NCBI GenBank assembly: GCA_017387565.1
Contig: JAFOEY010000018.1
Coordinates: forward strand, 43,374 to 107,373
DNA: 64,000 nucleotides
Direction: 5' to 3'
Source of the DNA: Lachnospiraceae bacterium
GTDB taxonomy: Bacteria; Bacillota; Clostridia; Lachnospirales; Lachnospiraceae
Shown: positions 25,533-35,154 of the stretch, piece by piece
Layout: every line of letters begins with the position of its first letter
Position numbering within the stretch: position 1 is the stretch's first letter
Notes under the pieces: generated by a model
What the model was told of the DNA's origin: nothing
The model's database searches: none
What the model saw: only the letters and a program-made list of their open reading frames with translations
Position numbers and translations under genes: made by a program

Positions 25533-26858
25533 CTACAAGTTTTCATTCCAATCATCATACACCAGCTGAATTTCATCACAGTACTGCCTTATACTCTGGC
25601 TGTTAGTATGAAGAGCAAAGTGTTGTGCATCGTCCGATGTAAAGCCTGATGCATTACTTACAGTTATTGGCATATATACATCCACAAGACTCGGGCAGTT
25701 TTCAAATATGCATTCTCCATATACCTGGGTTGCCTGATTCATCCCACTATTCTGCCATGTAAAGCAGGTAAGATTAGGGCAGTTAACAAAGCTCCATCCC
25801 CCTATACATTCCACATATCCCGGGACACCAATCTCACTGATAGCTGTAGCCTCGAAACAGTTATCGCCTATAACTGTAACTATCATATTTCCGTCCTCAA
25901 AAGTCGTTACGGTTCTCTCTCCAAAGGACACACTTGCCAATGATGTACAATTTCTAAAAGCACAACTACCAATATTCGTTATATCTCCGGAGATGCTAAT
26001 GCTTTGCAGTGAACTGCATCCTTCAAAACAGCCGGAACCAATTTCCACAGCATCCTCTACGCCTGTGATATTTACTAATACTGCACAGTTTAGGAATACG
26101 CTGTCCTGAAGATACTTACAGTTATTCGGAAGCTCGACTGTTGTCAAAGCCGAGCAGTTTGCGAAGGCATTCCACTCAACCGTAACCTCATTAAAATCTT
26201 CTCCTCCCAGATAAACCTCTGTCAGGGCTGTACAGTTTGCAAACGCATTATTGTAAATGGCTTTCACTCCATGTGTAACACTCTCAACGTCCGCTCTCTT
26301 AGTTACTGATGTGAGAGCTGTATCATCCGCAAAACAATTTGCGCCTACAGATACAAGATATGCTGGCAATTCCACTGCAGTAAGCTGTGAACACTGTGCA
26401 AATGCGCTGTCTTCTATGTATACAACTGTATCAGGAATAACAATCTCTGTAAGGTACATATTATTGGCAAAGCAATCGGCTCCTATTGCATATACCGGCT
26501 TTTTGTCAATGATTGCAGGTATTTCAACCTTTGTCTCCACGCCTGTGTAACCGGTTATTTTTAATCCATTACTTCCATAACCTTCATATATAAAATTCTC
26601 CTCAGGGCTTTCTTCTCCTGTTGGTTTTTTCTGTTTCGCTGCAAGCTTTGCGCTCTTTACCATTGCAGCCTCCAGTTCAGAATCATCCATTTCCTTTGTG
26701 TAATCCACAGCTGGATTTGTTAACTCACCAGGCATAAGTGTAAGAACAAAAGTCTTTACATCTGTATTATCCGTAATAGAATAGAAAGAAAAATACAGAG
26801 ACACAAATAACGAAGCAATCAGCACGATAACACTTCTTATCAGCGTAAATTTTTTCAT
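25533..26858 (-). CDS. BspA-like leucine-rich-repeat protein, membrane anchored
   Basis: A 441-residue protein. A single N-terminal membrane helix (about 8-27) without a clear cleavage site is followed by a linker and about 11 LRR_5/BspA-type repeats (about 110-420), each with the I-G-x-x-C-F-x-N-C/A-S-x-L-x-x-V pattern. Such proteins usually sit outside the cell and bind other proteins or surfaces. The stop codon of the previous gene overlaps its ATG (TAATG), and GGAGGTGAC serves as ribosome site. In this operon it may be the external sensor or adhesion part. Cysteines lie at the repeat turn, as in the family. Confidence 0.88.
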   Translation of the reverse strand: MKKFTLIRSVIVLIASLFVSLYFSFYSITDNTDVKTFVLTLMPGELTNPAVDYTKEMDDSELEAAMVKSAKLAAKQKKPTGEESPEENFIYEGYGSNGLKITGYTGVETKVEIPAIIDKKPVYAIGADCFANNMYLTEIVIPDTVVYIEDSAFAQCSQLTAVELPAYLVSVGANCFADDTALTSVTKRADVESVTHGVKAIYNNAFANCTALTEVYLGGEDFNEVTVEWNAFANCSALTTVELPNNCKYLQDSVFLNCAVLVNITGVEDAVEIGSGCFEGCSSLQSISISGDITNIGSCAFRNCTSLASVSFGERTVTTFEDGNMIVTVIGDNCFEATAISEIGVPGYVECIGGWSFVNCPNLTCFTWQNSGMNQATQVYGECIFENCPSLVDVYMPITVSNASGFTSDDAQHFALHTNSQSIRQYCDEIQLVYDDWNENL

Positions 26859-28597
26859 TATTTGTCACCTCCATTTACGTTCCTGGAAAAGAAAACAAAA
26901 AGCAGATAGATTACGTATACAACAGCAGCAACCACCACACCCATCGCGCAGGTAAAAGTATCAACCCCCATCTTTACCAGATAAAACTCCTCCAGCATCA
27001 GCAAACACCCTAAAATTATGGTATTAACTGCGAATCCCGAAAAACTTGAGACGATAGTTTTGGCCCTATCCATTCGTTCCTTCTTTCTGTGCAAGAGTAA
27101 GATGACAACACATCCCCAGAAACCTTCCAGCGCAATTGTCATTAGTATAGAATAAAAATCTGCATCAGAATTATTAATAACGAAAGGAATGAATACTACC
27201 TCTATCATTATTAAAACCATATGGGATGCTGTAAGGCGGTAGGTGGTATGTTGAGTAGAGGTATGTGTACTCGCTTTAGTAACTTTTCTTTCTTCCCCAG
27301 ACGTTGTCTCGACCCTTCCGGCCGCCTCTTCTCTTTTTTTTCTTTCTTTGACGAGTTTATCAAATTCCTTTGATAGTACAGGATTCTTTTCGTCATAATT
27401 GCAGACAGTGCTTACTATTTCCCTGTACTCAACACCTTCCCAGAATTCCTTATTCTTACACCTTTCAGAAATCGTATATAATACAAGCTCATCCATAAGC
27501 TGGTGGTAAAAGGTGTCCTTGAATTCTACACAGAGTTGACGATACATTCCTCTCCACCGCACATTACCTGACCTCTCGCATGCAGAGGTTATATCCTTTC
27601 TATACAAGCGCATCCATACTCTGAATGAAGAATTCACATCTGTACATCTTAACGCCCAGCCCCCTGTAAACATCCCCTCAGGCAAAGGAATGTTTCTCCA
27701 TAAAACAAAGGAATTATATGACCCCATGCTTTCCATCCTAATAACAAACTCAAGTGCCCTTTTTACACCTTTTGCCAATTCCTCGCCAAATTGGCTATTT
27801 CCTTTTTTCAAAAACAAACTATTCAGTTTCTCGGCAATCCACATTCCATTTGCTTCTGTTACACCTAGAGAACCGATTTTGCTAAGACAGTACTCTTCAT
27901 AAGAAAGTTCCATCGTTTTATTTGCAGACATCTGATTGTAACTTCTCTTTACAAGTTTATCATCGACTTTTATTTTCAGTTCCTGGTTCAATCTATAATC
28001 AAGTATTTTGTCTGCCATCAGCCCATAGCCTGATTCTGATGCAGAATTATTTGCTTTTATAAGGTCATCAAGATATGACTTATCCACCTTTTCTATTTCG
28101 TTAGCTTCTATGTGCGCAACAACAAAAATGAATGCCAGCTTTTTATCTATTTTGTCATAATTGTTATATTCACTAAATACCCTTATGCTTGTTAAAGATA
28201 AATCAGTTTTTTTTATCTTCAGATAAACATCGTACGTATTATTTGATAACTTACCTGTTCTTTTTGCGAGAACATCGCGCTGCTTTTTCAAGGCTTCCAG
28301 ATTCGTTTTTTCACTTTGTAATTTCCTGCTTTTTTTATTCAGCTTTTCTTGTGCTGTATTGTTTATCGGCAGCGCCTGTCCCCCGATATTGAACAGTGTT
28401 TCCAGATTTGAAACATTTTCAAATTCCGAATGAACTTCTTCTATTTCACTCTCTATTTTTTGCACTGTGCCAGTCTGTTTCTGAATTTTTCTGTCTAGTC
28501 CTTTTACATTGGCCATGTATTGCAATTCCAATGTGTTATTATTCTCGAAATCAGCTAAAAAAGCTTTTCTTATCTCTATGTATTCTATCTTTTCCAT
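26858..28597 (-). CDS. Large coiled-coil protein with four C-terminal membrane helices
   Basis: A 579-residue protein. Residues 25-125 form a long coiled coil (Q-K-I-E-S-E-I-E-E-V repeats). The middle is a helical soluble region with Trp and Cys residues. The end has about four hydrophobic helices (about 455-570). A Lys/Glu-rich linker with K-K-R-E-E-A-A-G-R precedes them. I do not recognise a family. Topology with both ends inside would present the large N-terminal part to the cytoplasm, where the kinase and AAA+ ATPase are. It lies 10 bp after the kinase gene. Confidence 0.75.
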   Translation of the reverse strand: MEKIEYIEIRKAFLADFENNNTLELQYMANVKGLDRKIQKQTGTVQKIESEIEEVHSEFENVSNLETLFNIGGQALPINNTAQEKLNKKSRKLQSEKTNLEALKKQRDVLAKRTGKLSNNTYDVYLKIKKTDLSLTSIRVFSEYNNYDKIDKKLAFIFVVAHIEANEIEKVDKSYLDDLIKANNSASESGYGLMADKILDYRLNQELKIKVDDKLVKRSYNQMSANKTMELSYEEYCLSKIGSLGVTEANGMWIAEKLNSLFLKKGNSQFGEELAKGVKRALEFVIRMESMGSYNSFVLWRNIPLPEGMFTGGWALRCTDVNSSFRVWMRLYRKDITSACERSGNVRWRGMYRQLCVEFKDTFYHQLMDELVLYTISERCKNKEFWEGVEYREIVSTVCNYDEKNPVLSKEFDKLVKERKKREEAAGRVETTSGEERKVTKASTHTSTQHTTYRLTASHMVLIMIEVVFIPFVINNSDADFYSILMTIALEGFWGCVVILLLHRKKERMDRAKTIVSSFSGFAVNTIILGCLLMLEEFYLVKMGVDTFTCAMGVVVAAVVYVIYLLFVFFSRNVNGGDK

Positions 28598-28607
28598 CTT
28601 TTTCCCT

Positions 28608-30599
28608 CTACATTGGTTTTTGTGTAAGGTCAGGTCTTACCTGTAAATCAGCTACCTCCATGCACCATGCATAGAATGGTATCTTCATACGTCCATTTTC
28701 CATACATCTTTTTCCAAGCTCTGCTGCTCTTCCCAAATCAGTTTTGCTCACATGACCAAGATACTCCATGAACTTTGCATACTCGGTATATATCTTTCCA
28801 TCAAATTCAAAGGTGGCTTTCTCCTGCAGATGATATGATAACCTGAGGAGATTAATCAAATCCTCTGTCTTTTCCTTTTCCTCATCCGGATTCGTACTGT
28901 TCATTCTTACTTCCCATTTCTTAATACAATCCATATCTTCGTGGCTGACTGACCACTTTTCACCCTTGGCTGCTATAGACTCTGACAGGTAATTATCCTG
29001 AAAGATATAAAGCGTCTGGAAAAATCTGTCGTTTCTGTTCTCTTTTTTTATCTGATTGTAAGTCAAAAGTTTTATATTGTCGCCATTTTTCAGTTTCTCA
29101 CTTACAACAGCAAATAATGTTTTCCCAAGCTCTTTCTTATTTTTGTATAATTTGCCACAATGGAAAAGATTCTCTTTGAACTCGTCTGAGCTAAATCTTT
29201 CTACTATTCGTTTTTCAAAAATACTCTCGGCTTTTTCAGGATTCTTCTTCATCTGGTTGCCGACATTAACCAAAAGCTGAGCAACATCAGGGCCTAATCT
29301 CTCAAAGCTTTTCACCCACTGTGGATTGTTCATCACATTATTGATGGTTTCCCTCCAGTTTTTCACAAAGGCCTCCACCATTTCGGCTTCTGAGCTGACC
29401 TGAATGTCCACATTATTATAAGAAATATACATTTTATTTCTCTTATCAGCATTATTGACAACTGGCTGTGGGACAGCTTCCTGGGGTTTTCCATTGCCAT
29501 GTTTCATCCTGGCAGCCTTCTCATATTCTCCAGCTTCCACATATGTAATCCACTGGGCTACTTCCTTATCTCCCCAACGATACTCCTTTGACTCTGAATA
29601 ATAATCCCCTCTGTATAATAAACCCTCAAAAAGTCTTACATAGCAATCCGGAAGTCCCTCCGGAAGCAGTATTCCATATACAATCTTTCCCTTTTCCTGA
29701 TTTTTCTTCAAATAATCCTTTTCTCTTGGTGATGCGGTGTCATATCTTAATTCTTCCACATAAGGAGAAACACCTGCTATCAACTCCACCATGGTCATTC
29801 CTAAGGCATACGCATCCGTTTTCGAATTTGCCTTATACTTATTCATATGACCCTGGAACATCTCAGGCGCCTGATAGCCTCTTGTAAACATTGATGCGGT
29901 GGCACTTTCGTCCTTTTTTGTATCTGAGGCTCCAATCTTTTCGGCAGCTATGGCTCCTCCTCCAAAGTCAATGATTACATATCTTTCATCCTGATTGATT
30001 CCCTTATATCTCATAATGTTTGCCGGTTTAATGTCAGAATGATATATATTTCCCTTATGGATTTCCATAAGAGCCTGATTCATATCTCTAAGCACACTCA
30101 CAAAAATGCTTGTAAAATCGGCTATTTTGTTCTTGTATTTCTCGAAGAACATAAAGTCCTTCTGCAATTCCTGATACTGCTCCATTACCACCATGAAATA
30201 TGCCCCATCGTCAGTCTCTCCGGCATCAAGGACATTGGCAATGTTAGGATGGTTTATCCTCTTCAATTTCTCATTGATCATTCTGATTTTTTCTATTAAT
30301 TTATCATTACAATCATAAATTTTTGCAATATAGTTTTTTGATGACTCTGTAGAATTACATAGATAAATACGCCCCTGCCCACCCGACTTTATTGGCTTGG
30401 ATTTTGCCGGCACATAATACTGCCCTAATCTAAACATTGAATCATTAACTACAGATGAACTGGAGCTTCTTTGTGATATAGCATTAGAATTTCCCACCAG
30501 ATCAATACCTTTATCTATTCCTTCAGTTGTAGAATATCGGTTATTTTCTTCCAAAGTTTCTGTATCTACATATTCGGTTTTACTGTAATTACTTTCCAT
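28608..30599 (-). CDS. Hanks-type serine/threonine protein kinase with long C-terminal extension
   Basis: A 663-residue protein. The kinase domain (about 60-345) has a glycine loop S-G-G-Q-G-R-I-Y, Lys in Y-I-A-K-I-Y, catalytic loop H-S-D-I-K-P-A-N-I (a non-RD kinase, since Arg is replaced by Ser), D-F-G-G-G metal motif, and A-P-E-M after the activation loop. The C-terminal 300 residues are helical, with no membrane segment or PASTA repeat, so it is unlike PrkC. The first 60 residues are Ser/Thr-rich and could be self-phosphorylated. It is first in the operon, with a promoter region at 30,627-30,698 and GGGGGAGAAGG before the ATG. Its likely partners are the FHA-like protein and PP2C. Confidence 0.92.
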   Translation of the reverse strand: MESNYSKTEYVDTETLEENNRYSTTEGIDKGIDLVGNSNAISQRSSSSSVVNDSMFRLGQYYVPAKSKPIKSGGQGRIYLCNSTESSKNYIAKIYDCNDKLIEKIRMINEKLKRINHPNIANVLDAGETDDGAYFMVVMEQYQELQKDFMFFEKYKNKIADFTSIFVSVLRDMNQALMEIHKGNIYHSDIKPANIMRYKGINQDERYVIIDFGGGAIAAEKIGASDTKKDESATASMFTRGYQAPEMFQGHMNKYKANSKTDAYALGMTMVELIAGVSPYVEELRYDTASPREKDYLKKNQEKGKIVYGILLPEGLPDCYVRLFEGLLYRGDYYSESKEYRWGDKEVAQWITYVEAGEYEKAARMKHGNGKPQEAVPQPVVNNADKRNKMYISYNNVDIQVSSEAEMVEAFVKNWRETINNVMNNPQWVKSFERLGPDVAQLLVNVGNQMKKNPEKAESIFEKRIVERFSSDEFKENLFHCGKLYKNKKELGKTLFAVVSEKLKNGDNIKLLTYNQIKKENRNDRFFQTLYIFQDNYLSESIAAKGEKWSVSHEDMDCIKKWEVRMNSTNPDEEKEKTEDLINLLRLSYHLQEKATFEFDGKIYTEYAKFMEYLGHVSKTDLGRAAELGKRCMENGRMKIPFYAWCMEVADLQVRPDLTQKPM

Positions 30600-30626
30600 A
30601 AACCTTCTCCCCCTGAAAGTGAATAG

Positions 30627-30698
30627 ATTATACTATTACTTTGTCTATCAAATGTAAAGTACTTTTTTATTATATAATAGTAAACTTTGTCTATTCAA
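30627..30698 (-). promoter_or_regulatory. Promoter region of the kinase operon with repeated ATAGACAAAGT
   Basis: On the minus strand TTGAAT (30693-30698), 18 bp, TATAAT (30669-30674) makes a good sigma-A promoter. A second TATAAT lies at 30627-30632. The sequence ATAGACAAAGT occurs twice, 46 bp apart, just before each -10, and may be an operator repeated for each start. No riboswitch or attenuator structure is evident. Confidence 0.6.
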
Positions 30699-30768
30699 TT
30701 TATATTTCAAGTTAACAAAACAATATTTATTTGCCTTACCGCAATTTGTATTTTGAAACACCGTACTC

Positions 30769-32310
30769 TCAATCAAAGCTCTGCACAAGGGTCGTCTTAT
30801 CTCCTGTTTTCTCCCCAAGGAAAGGTGTGCCCCCCAACTCTGTGACGGTCAGTGTGCTTTCATAGTCATACTCATTGAATTCGGATCGCTGATCAAGGGC
30901 AACCACCCCGGTCAGGCCGGAACCGTTGCTGAATTCCCACCACATTGAATAGGCGTACACCGCCCCCTTCTCCGTCATGCCGAGATAGACCAGATACCCT
31001 CTGAAACTCATAACGGTATCCGTCTTCGGTTGGTAGGAGGTTAGGAAAAAGTTTTCACTGTTGCCATCCATCAGTGTCAGGGAATAGGATGTCTCCATGC
31101 CGTCAACAGACCTACTTCCACTCCAATCACAGTTCAAAAGATTGTCCGGCATGGTGTACCGCTGAAAAGCGATGGTATCCCACAGACCCATCTGCTCTCC
31201 ACTTTTCGTAACAGCGCAGATGTCAGGGAGTCCGTCTGCAGAGGACCGGATAAGATCTTTCACATTGGTCACTCCCAAGAGAGGACCTCCACCGCAAACG
31301 TATCCGCTCCGCAGGCAGGGCAGAACGTCAATATAGTCCACCCGTCCCTCCTCAGTCAGTAAGAATACAAAAGGCTCGTCAGATTCCCCAATCTCGCCGC
31401 AGATGATTTTAGTATAGTTGCCATACAGCCCGTTTACAACCATATCCCTGTCATAGAGCTCGGCGTCTATGTTTACGGGACCATTTTCACCCAGCAATGT
31501 TTCCAACCGAGACGTCTGCTGCACCCGGATAGTAACAGTATCACCTTGCCGCTTCACCGTCAGATAATCCCCCAGCTGTACGGCTTCCACATGGTCATCA
31601 TCCTCAATAAAATTCAGTGCTAAATCCCGACTCAGATATTCTGTCCCTGCGATACTCCCGATGGGGGCAATGACATGGAGAACACCATCGTCCAGATAGA
31701 GGGGCAAATCAAGGCTCAGATTACGCTCCGAGATTGTCAGTATTCGCAGCTTCTGATAGGCGCCTGCATTAATGTTCTCAAAATCCTCCCAAGCAGCGTG
31801 GTAAGCATCGTCAAAATCCTTCGCAACTGCACGGCGCAGGACATCCATGTAATCCGACTCTGTCATATCCTGAATTTTGAGGATGTCTTCGTTGTTCAGC
31901 CACACACCATCTGCCGTATCATAACTGTAAGCGGTATACCCCTCAAAGCCGCCATAAAAATAAGCGTATTTTATCACCAGGGATAGGACATCCCCGCTGT
32001 GGAAACACTCATACTCCACGTTGCTGCAATAGGGAATCTCCTTATTTTGGATGCTCTCCAGACACTTTTTTGCAGTTTCGCCGTAGATAGATGCGATCTC
32101 CTGATTGATAGCTGCAGCATCGGCTGTATCATCCTCAATCTGCGGCACATGAAAAAAATAATTGTATGTGAAACCATCATCGGAAGTTCCTTCGCCTTCT
32201 TCACTGTAAAGCTCAGTAACGACAACTTCCTTCGTTTTTTCAGGCGGGGATTCTTCTGTCTCCTGCGTTACAAAATCCTCGGTGAGTTCCTCATCGTTGC
32301 TCTCCTGCTG
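30769..32310 (-). pseudogene. 5'-truncated DUF3298/DUF4163-like extracytoplasmic protein
   Basis: An open frame of 514 codons whose upstream end hits a TAA at 32311 before any start. The only usable start is a GTG at 32148 (459 residues) without a good ribosome site. Residues after 32,200 resemble the DUF3298/DUF4163 domain of RsiV-like and PdaC-like proteins (paired Y-F-F-H-V-P-Q-I and a later I-K-Y-A-Y-F-Y-G-G-F-E-G-Y). The signal peptide or lipobox is missing, so the gene is probably dead. It is distinctly richer in G and C than the operon on its right. Confidence 0.6.
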
Positions 32311-32323
32311 TTACGTTACTTTT

Positions 32324-33194
32324 TCAATATGCTTCTCCTGCAATCTCCTGAAGCAATCTCAGCAAATCGTTGGCATAGATACCACTATAACTGTTGGTAA
32401 ACTTTTCGCCATCCTCCTGCCATGTGACCTGGATCTTACTGTCGGTTGCGTCCATAAGGTCCGGCTCCGGCGGGCTGTAGGCGGTCAGTTCGTGTTCCAT
32501 CCATTCTTAGCCCCTGAAAGCCGCAGCTTTCCTCACCGATCTCAATCCGCTCACCAGTCTCCGTGTCCGTATAATCGCAGTACAGGCGGGGTGCATCGGA
32601 TTCCTGTCCGGTGAATGTTATCGTAAAATCAAAACAGCCATCGTAGTTCATGGCACTTTGATGCCAGGAAAATTCCACCAATTCTGCCATTTCGGAAACC
32701 TCCCGTATTTCCTCCGATTTGTTTTCAGCGGGCTTGCCGTACTCCACCCGGTCCAGAACAACCTGCTGCCTTATGCTGTCTTTCCCCTCTTTTGAGACAG
32801 TGATATCCAGATACATCCTGCGGTTTTCCACATAGAGGCTCTCAATGGTACTGGAGACGCTCCCATCCTCGCTTTCAAATTTCTTATCATAGAACTGAAG
32901 CTCCGTCTTAACGTTAAGATTATCCCCCTCAAAGTCGAAGGAAAAATTGCCGCTGTATACCAGTTCCTGCTGGTAGCAAAGATCAAATGTGTTTCCTTCT
33001 TTTCCGCCTATGTTCGCGCTCCACACGCTATCCTCCGCCATCCACTCGGCATTCAACAGCTCCAGCATAGGTGCCGCCGGGTTTTCCATGCCAGGGCCGT
33101 CCACGATCCGCTCCAATACAAAATGTCGGTACGTGAAAATTGCTCCTATGAGAAAAATTACAATGACAGTTATGAGTATCATCCGCTTTTTCAT
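32324..33194 (-). pseudogene. Frameshifted membrane-anchored hypothetical protein
   Basis: From ATG 33194 a protein opens with a basic M-K-K-R, a membrane helix and a beta-rich extracytoplasmic domain of about 220 residues. Near 32,510 the sense passes into another frame: E-L-T-A-Y-S-P-P-E-P-D continues for about 60 residues to a TGA at 32,324, while the original frame ends at 32,436 in unrelated low-complexity residues. The C-terminal part matches the style of the first part, so a single indel is likely. Family unknown. Relatives are probably lipoproteins encoded next to two-component systems. Confidence 0.6.
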
Positions 33195-33229
33195 AAAACC
33201 TCCTTCTTCTCGAATCGTTATTTCGCGAT

Positions 33230-33659
33230 TTCTCTATTTTATCCACCGTCCGGTATAAGAACAAGTCGCGGATATCCGCTGTTTCTGTGCACTCGCTGAT
33301 GAGCAGCAGATTTCCATATCGTTTTATATAGGCGCCCACAACTGCAGCCCCACCAAGAAGCCTGTTGCGTTTGTTAGCATCCGTCTCCATATCATACTGT
33401 GCCAGCATCCGGTCAATCAAGTCAATCTGTCCGGCTTACAGCTATGTGGAATACGGCATTTGAACAACATGGTAACAAGAGCTATCACGACACAAAGTAG
33501 CAGCCATACAACGGTCAGAAAGTATCCGATGGCATGGTGATAATCGTCCATCCACACAACTGCATCTGCAGGAAAAATGAATACGAGCTGATGTAAGTCA
33601 TTGGTCAGCACCAGCAAATCAAGGATTTCTAAGCATCGGCTCGACATAGCAACACACAA
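33230..33659 (-). pseudogene. Remnant of a 7TM histidine kinase
   Basis: Two short frames preserve parts of a sensor kinase with an N-terminal seven-helix (HisKA_7TM-like) region. One (33659-33417) has L-T-N-D-L-H-Q-L-V-F then Y-F-L-T-V-V-W, a typical end-of-7TM block. The other (33420 leftward) has K-R-N-R-L-L-G-G-A-A-V-V-G-A-Y-I-K-R, which sits between the membrane part and the ATPase in such kinases. The DHp His box and the HATPase domain are absent, so a large internal piece has been deleted. It directly abuts the RlmD-like gene, marking the edge of the foreign block. Confidence 0.55.
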
Positions 33660-35086
33660 CTCTCCACATGTACCGTCTGCGCAAACTGGTCCACCGCCTG
33701 CACATTCTGTAACTGATATCCGTTACCGCACAAATACTTCAAATCTCTCGCTAATGTAGCCGGATCACAGCTGACATATACAATCCGTTCCGGTTGCATC
33801 TTAATCATGGTTTCCAGACACTTCTCATCACAACCTTTTCTGGGCGGATCCACAACAATGACATCTGCATGGATATTGTTTTCTTCATACTGTCTGGGCA
33901 GAACTTCTTCGGCTTTTCCCACATAAAATAAGGCATTGTCTATCTGATTTAATTCTGCATTTTCTTTTGCGTTTTCAATTGCCTGGGGAATGATTTCGAC
34001 ACCATGTACCATACCGGCTTTTTGTGCCAAAAATAGGGAAATGGTTCCGATGCCGCAATACAGATCCCACACGGTTTCACTGCCGGTCAAATTAGCATAT
34101 GCTAACGCTACTTCATATAGCTTTGCAGTCTGGACGGGATTGACCTGATAGAAGGATAAAGGCGAAATACGGAATGCAACATCGCCGATTTTATCCGTAA
34201 TATAACTGTTTCCATAGATTACCTCATAGTGGTCTCCCATTATGACATTGGTATCCTGTGTATTGGAGCTTTGACAAATGCTGGTAATTTTCCAATCTTT
34301 TCGATCAAGTTCTCCTTCTGTATCCACACCTTTTACATCGCAATGATAATTTCCAAAATCAATTTGTAAAAGTCGTCTGACCAGTGTTTCCTTTTCCGGA
34401 AGGGCCTTGCCGTTTATTACCAGACAAACCATAATTTCACCCGTAGAAAAACCGCTTCGAATCAGAACATGACGGACAAGACCCTGATGCAAAACCTCAT
34501 CATATGCAGGGATATGCATTTCTTTCATAAACGCTAGTATTTCTTCCAAAATGGGCTGATTGATAGTTAGCCCCAGCTTACAATCAGTATTTGCAATAAT
34601 CGAGTGTGTTCTTCCCGCATAGAAACCGGCAATCAGATTCCCTTCTTTATCTGTCCCAATGGGATATTGTGCCTTGTTCCGATAAAAATAAGGATGTTCC
34701 ATTCCGATAATCGGTTCCGTGATACTTTTAATAAAATCCGCATCAAATCCTCCGATTCGAATTAAATCATTGATGACTTTATTCTGTTTAAATTCCAGTT
34801 GTTTCTCATAACTAACTGCCTGAAGCTGACAGCCGCCGCAAACTCTTGCAAATTCACATGCAGGCTCCACACGAAAAGGAGAAGGTGTAATCACCTTCTC
34901 TAATCTGGCATAAGCATAATTCTTTTTTGCTTTCATTATTTTGGCTTCAATGACATCTCCGACTACAGCATCTTTGACAAATAGAGTAAATCCATCGGCC
35001 TTTCCGATGCCTTCGCCATCCATTCCGGTGTCTTCAATCGTAATCGTCACTCTGTCGTTCTTTGCAAAACATTTCTTTTCTTTCAT
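33629..35086 (-). CDS. rlmD: RlmD/TrmA-type RNA (uracil-5-)-methyltransferase
   Basis: About 485 residues. A TRAM RNA-binding domain (about 10-65) is followed by the 4Fe-4S cysteines C-x5-C-G-G-C and a later C. The SAM-binding core has D-L-Y-C-G-I-G-T-I-S, and the catalytic cysteine lies in V-S-C-D-P with D-P-P-R-K-G upstream. Members methylate U1939 or U747 of 23S rRNA (RlmD, RlmCD) or U54 of tRNA; the exact target is not decided here. I prefer ATG 35086, with AAAGAG ahead of it, over 35110. It is next to the broken GC-rich block but intact, so it belongs to the core chromosome. Confidence 0.92.
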   Translation of the reverse strand: MKEKKCFAKNDRVTITIEDTGMDGEGIGKADGFTLFVKDAVVGDVIEAKIMKAKKNYAYARLEKVITPSPFRVEPACEFARVCGGCQLQAVSYEKQLEFKQNKVINDLIRIGGFDADFIKSITEPIIGMEHPYFYRNKAQYPIGTDKEGNLIAGFYAGRTHSIIANTDCKLGLTINQPILEEILAFMKEMHIPAYDEVLHQGLVRHVLIRSGFSTGEIMVCLVINGKALPEKETLVRRLLQIDFGNYHCDVKGVDTEGELDRKDWKITSICQSSNTQDTNVIMGDHYEVIYGNSYITDKIGDVAFRISPLSFYQVNPVQTAKLYEVALAYANLTGSETVWDLYCGIGTISLFLAQKAGMVHGVEIIPQAIENAKENAELNQIDNALFYVGKAEEVLPRQYEENNIHADVIVVDPPRKGCDEKCLETMIKMQPERIVYVSCDPATLARDLKYLCGNGYQLQNVQAVDQFAQTVHVESCVLLCRADA

Positions 35087-35128
35087 ATTCTTCTCTTTAA
35101 TATCATTCATTCTACATAATTAAATATA

Positions 35129-35153
35129 ATGATGTTGGGGTCAAAAGGTATTT
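35129..35153. repeat. Dispersed multi-hairpin repeat, fragment (head only)
   Basis: AATGATGTTGGGGTCAAAAGG then TATTTTC: the first 25 bases of the family, ending two bases before the stop codon of the YhaM-like gene. Confidence 0.75.
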
Positions 35154-35154
35154 T

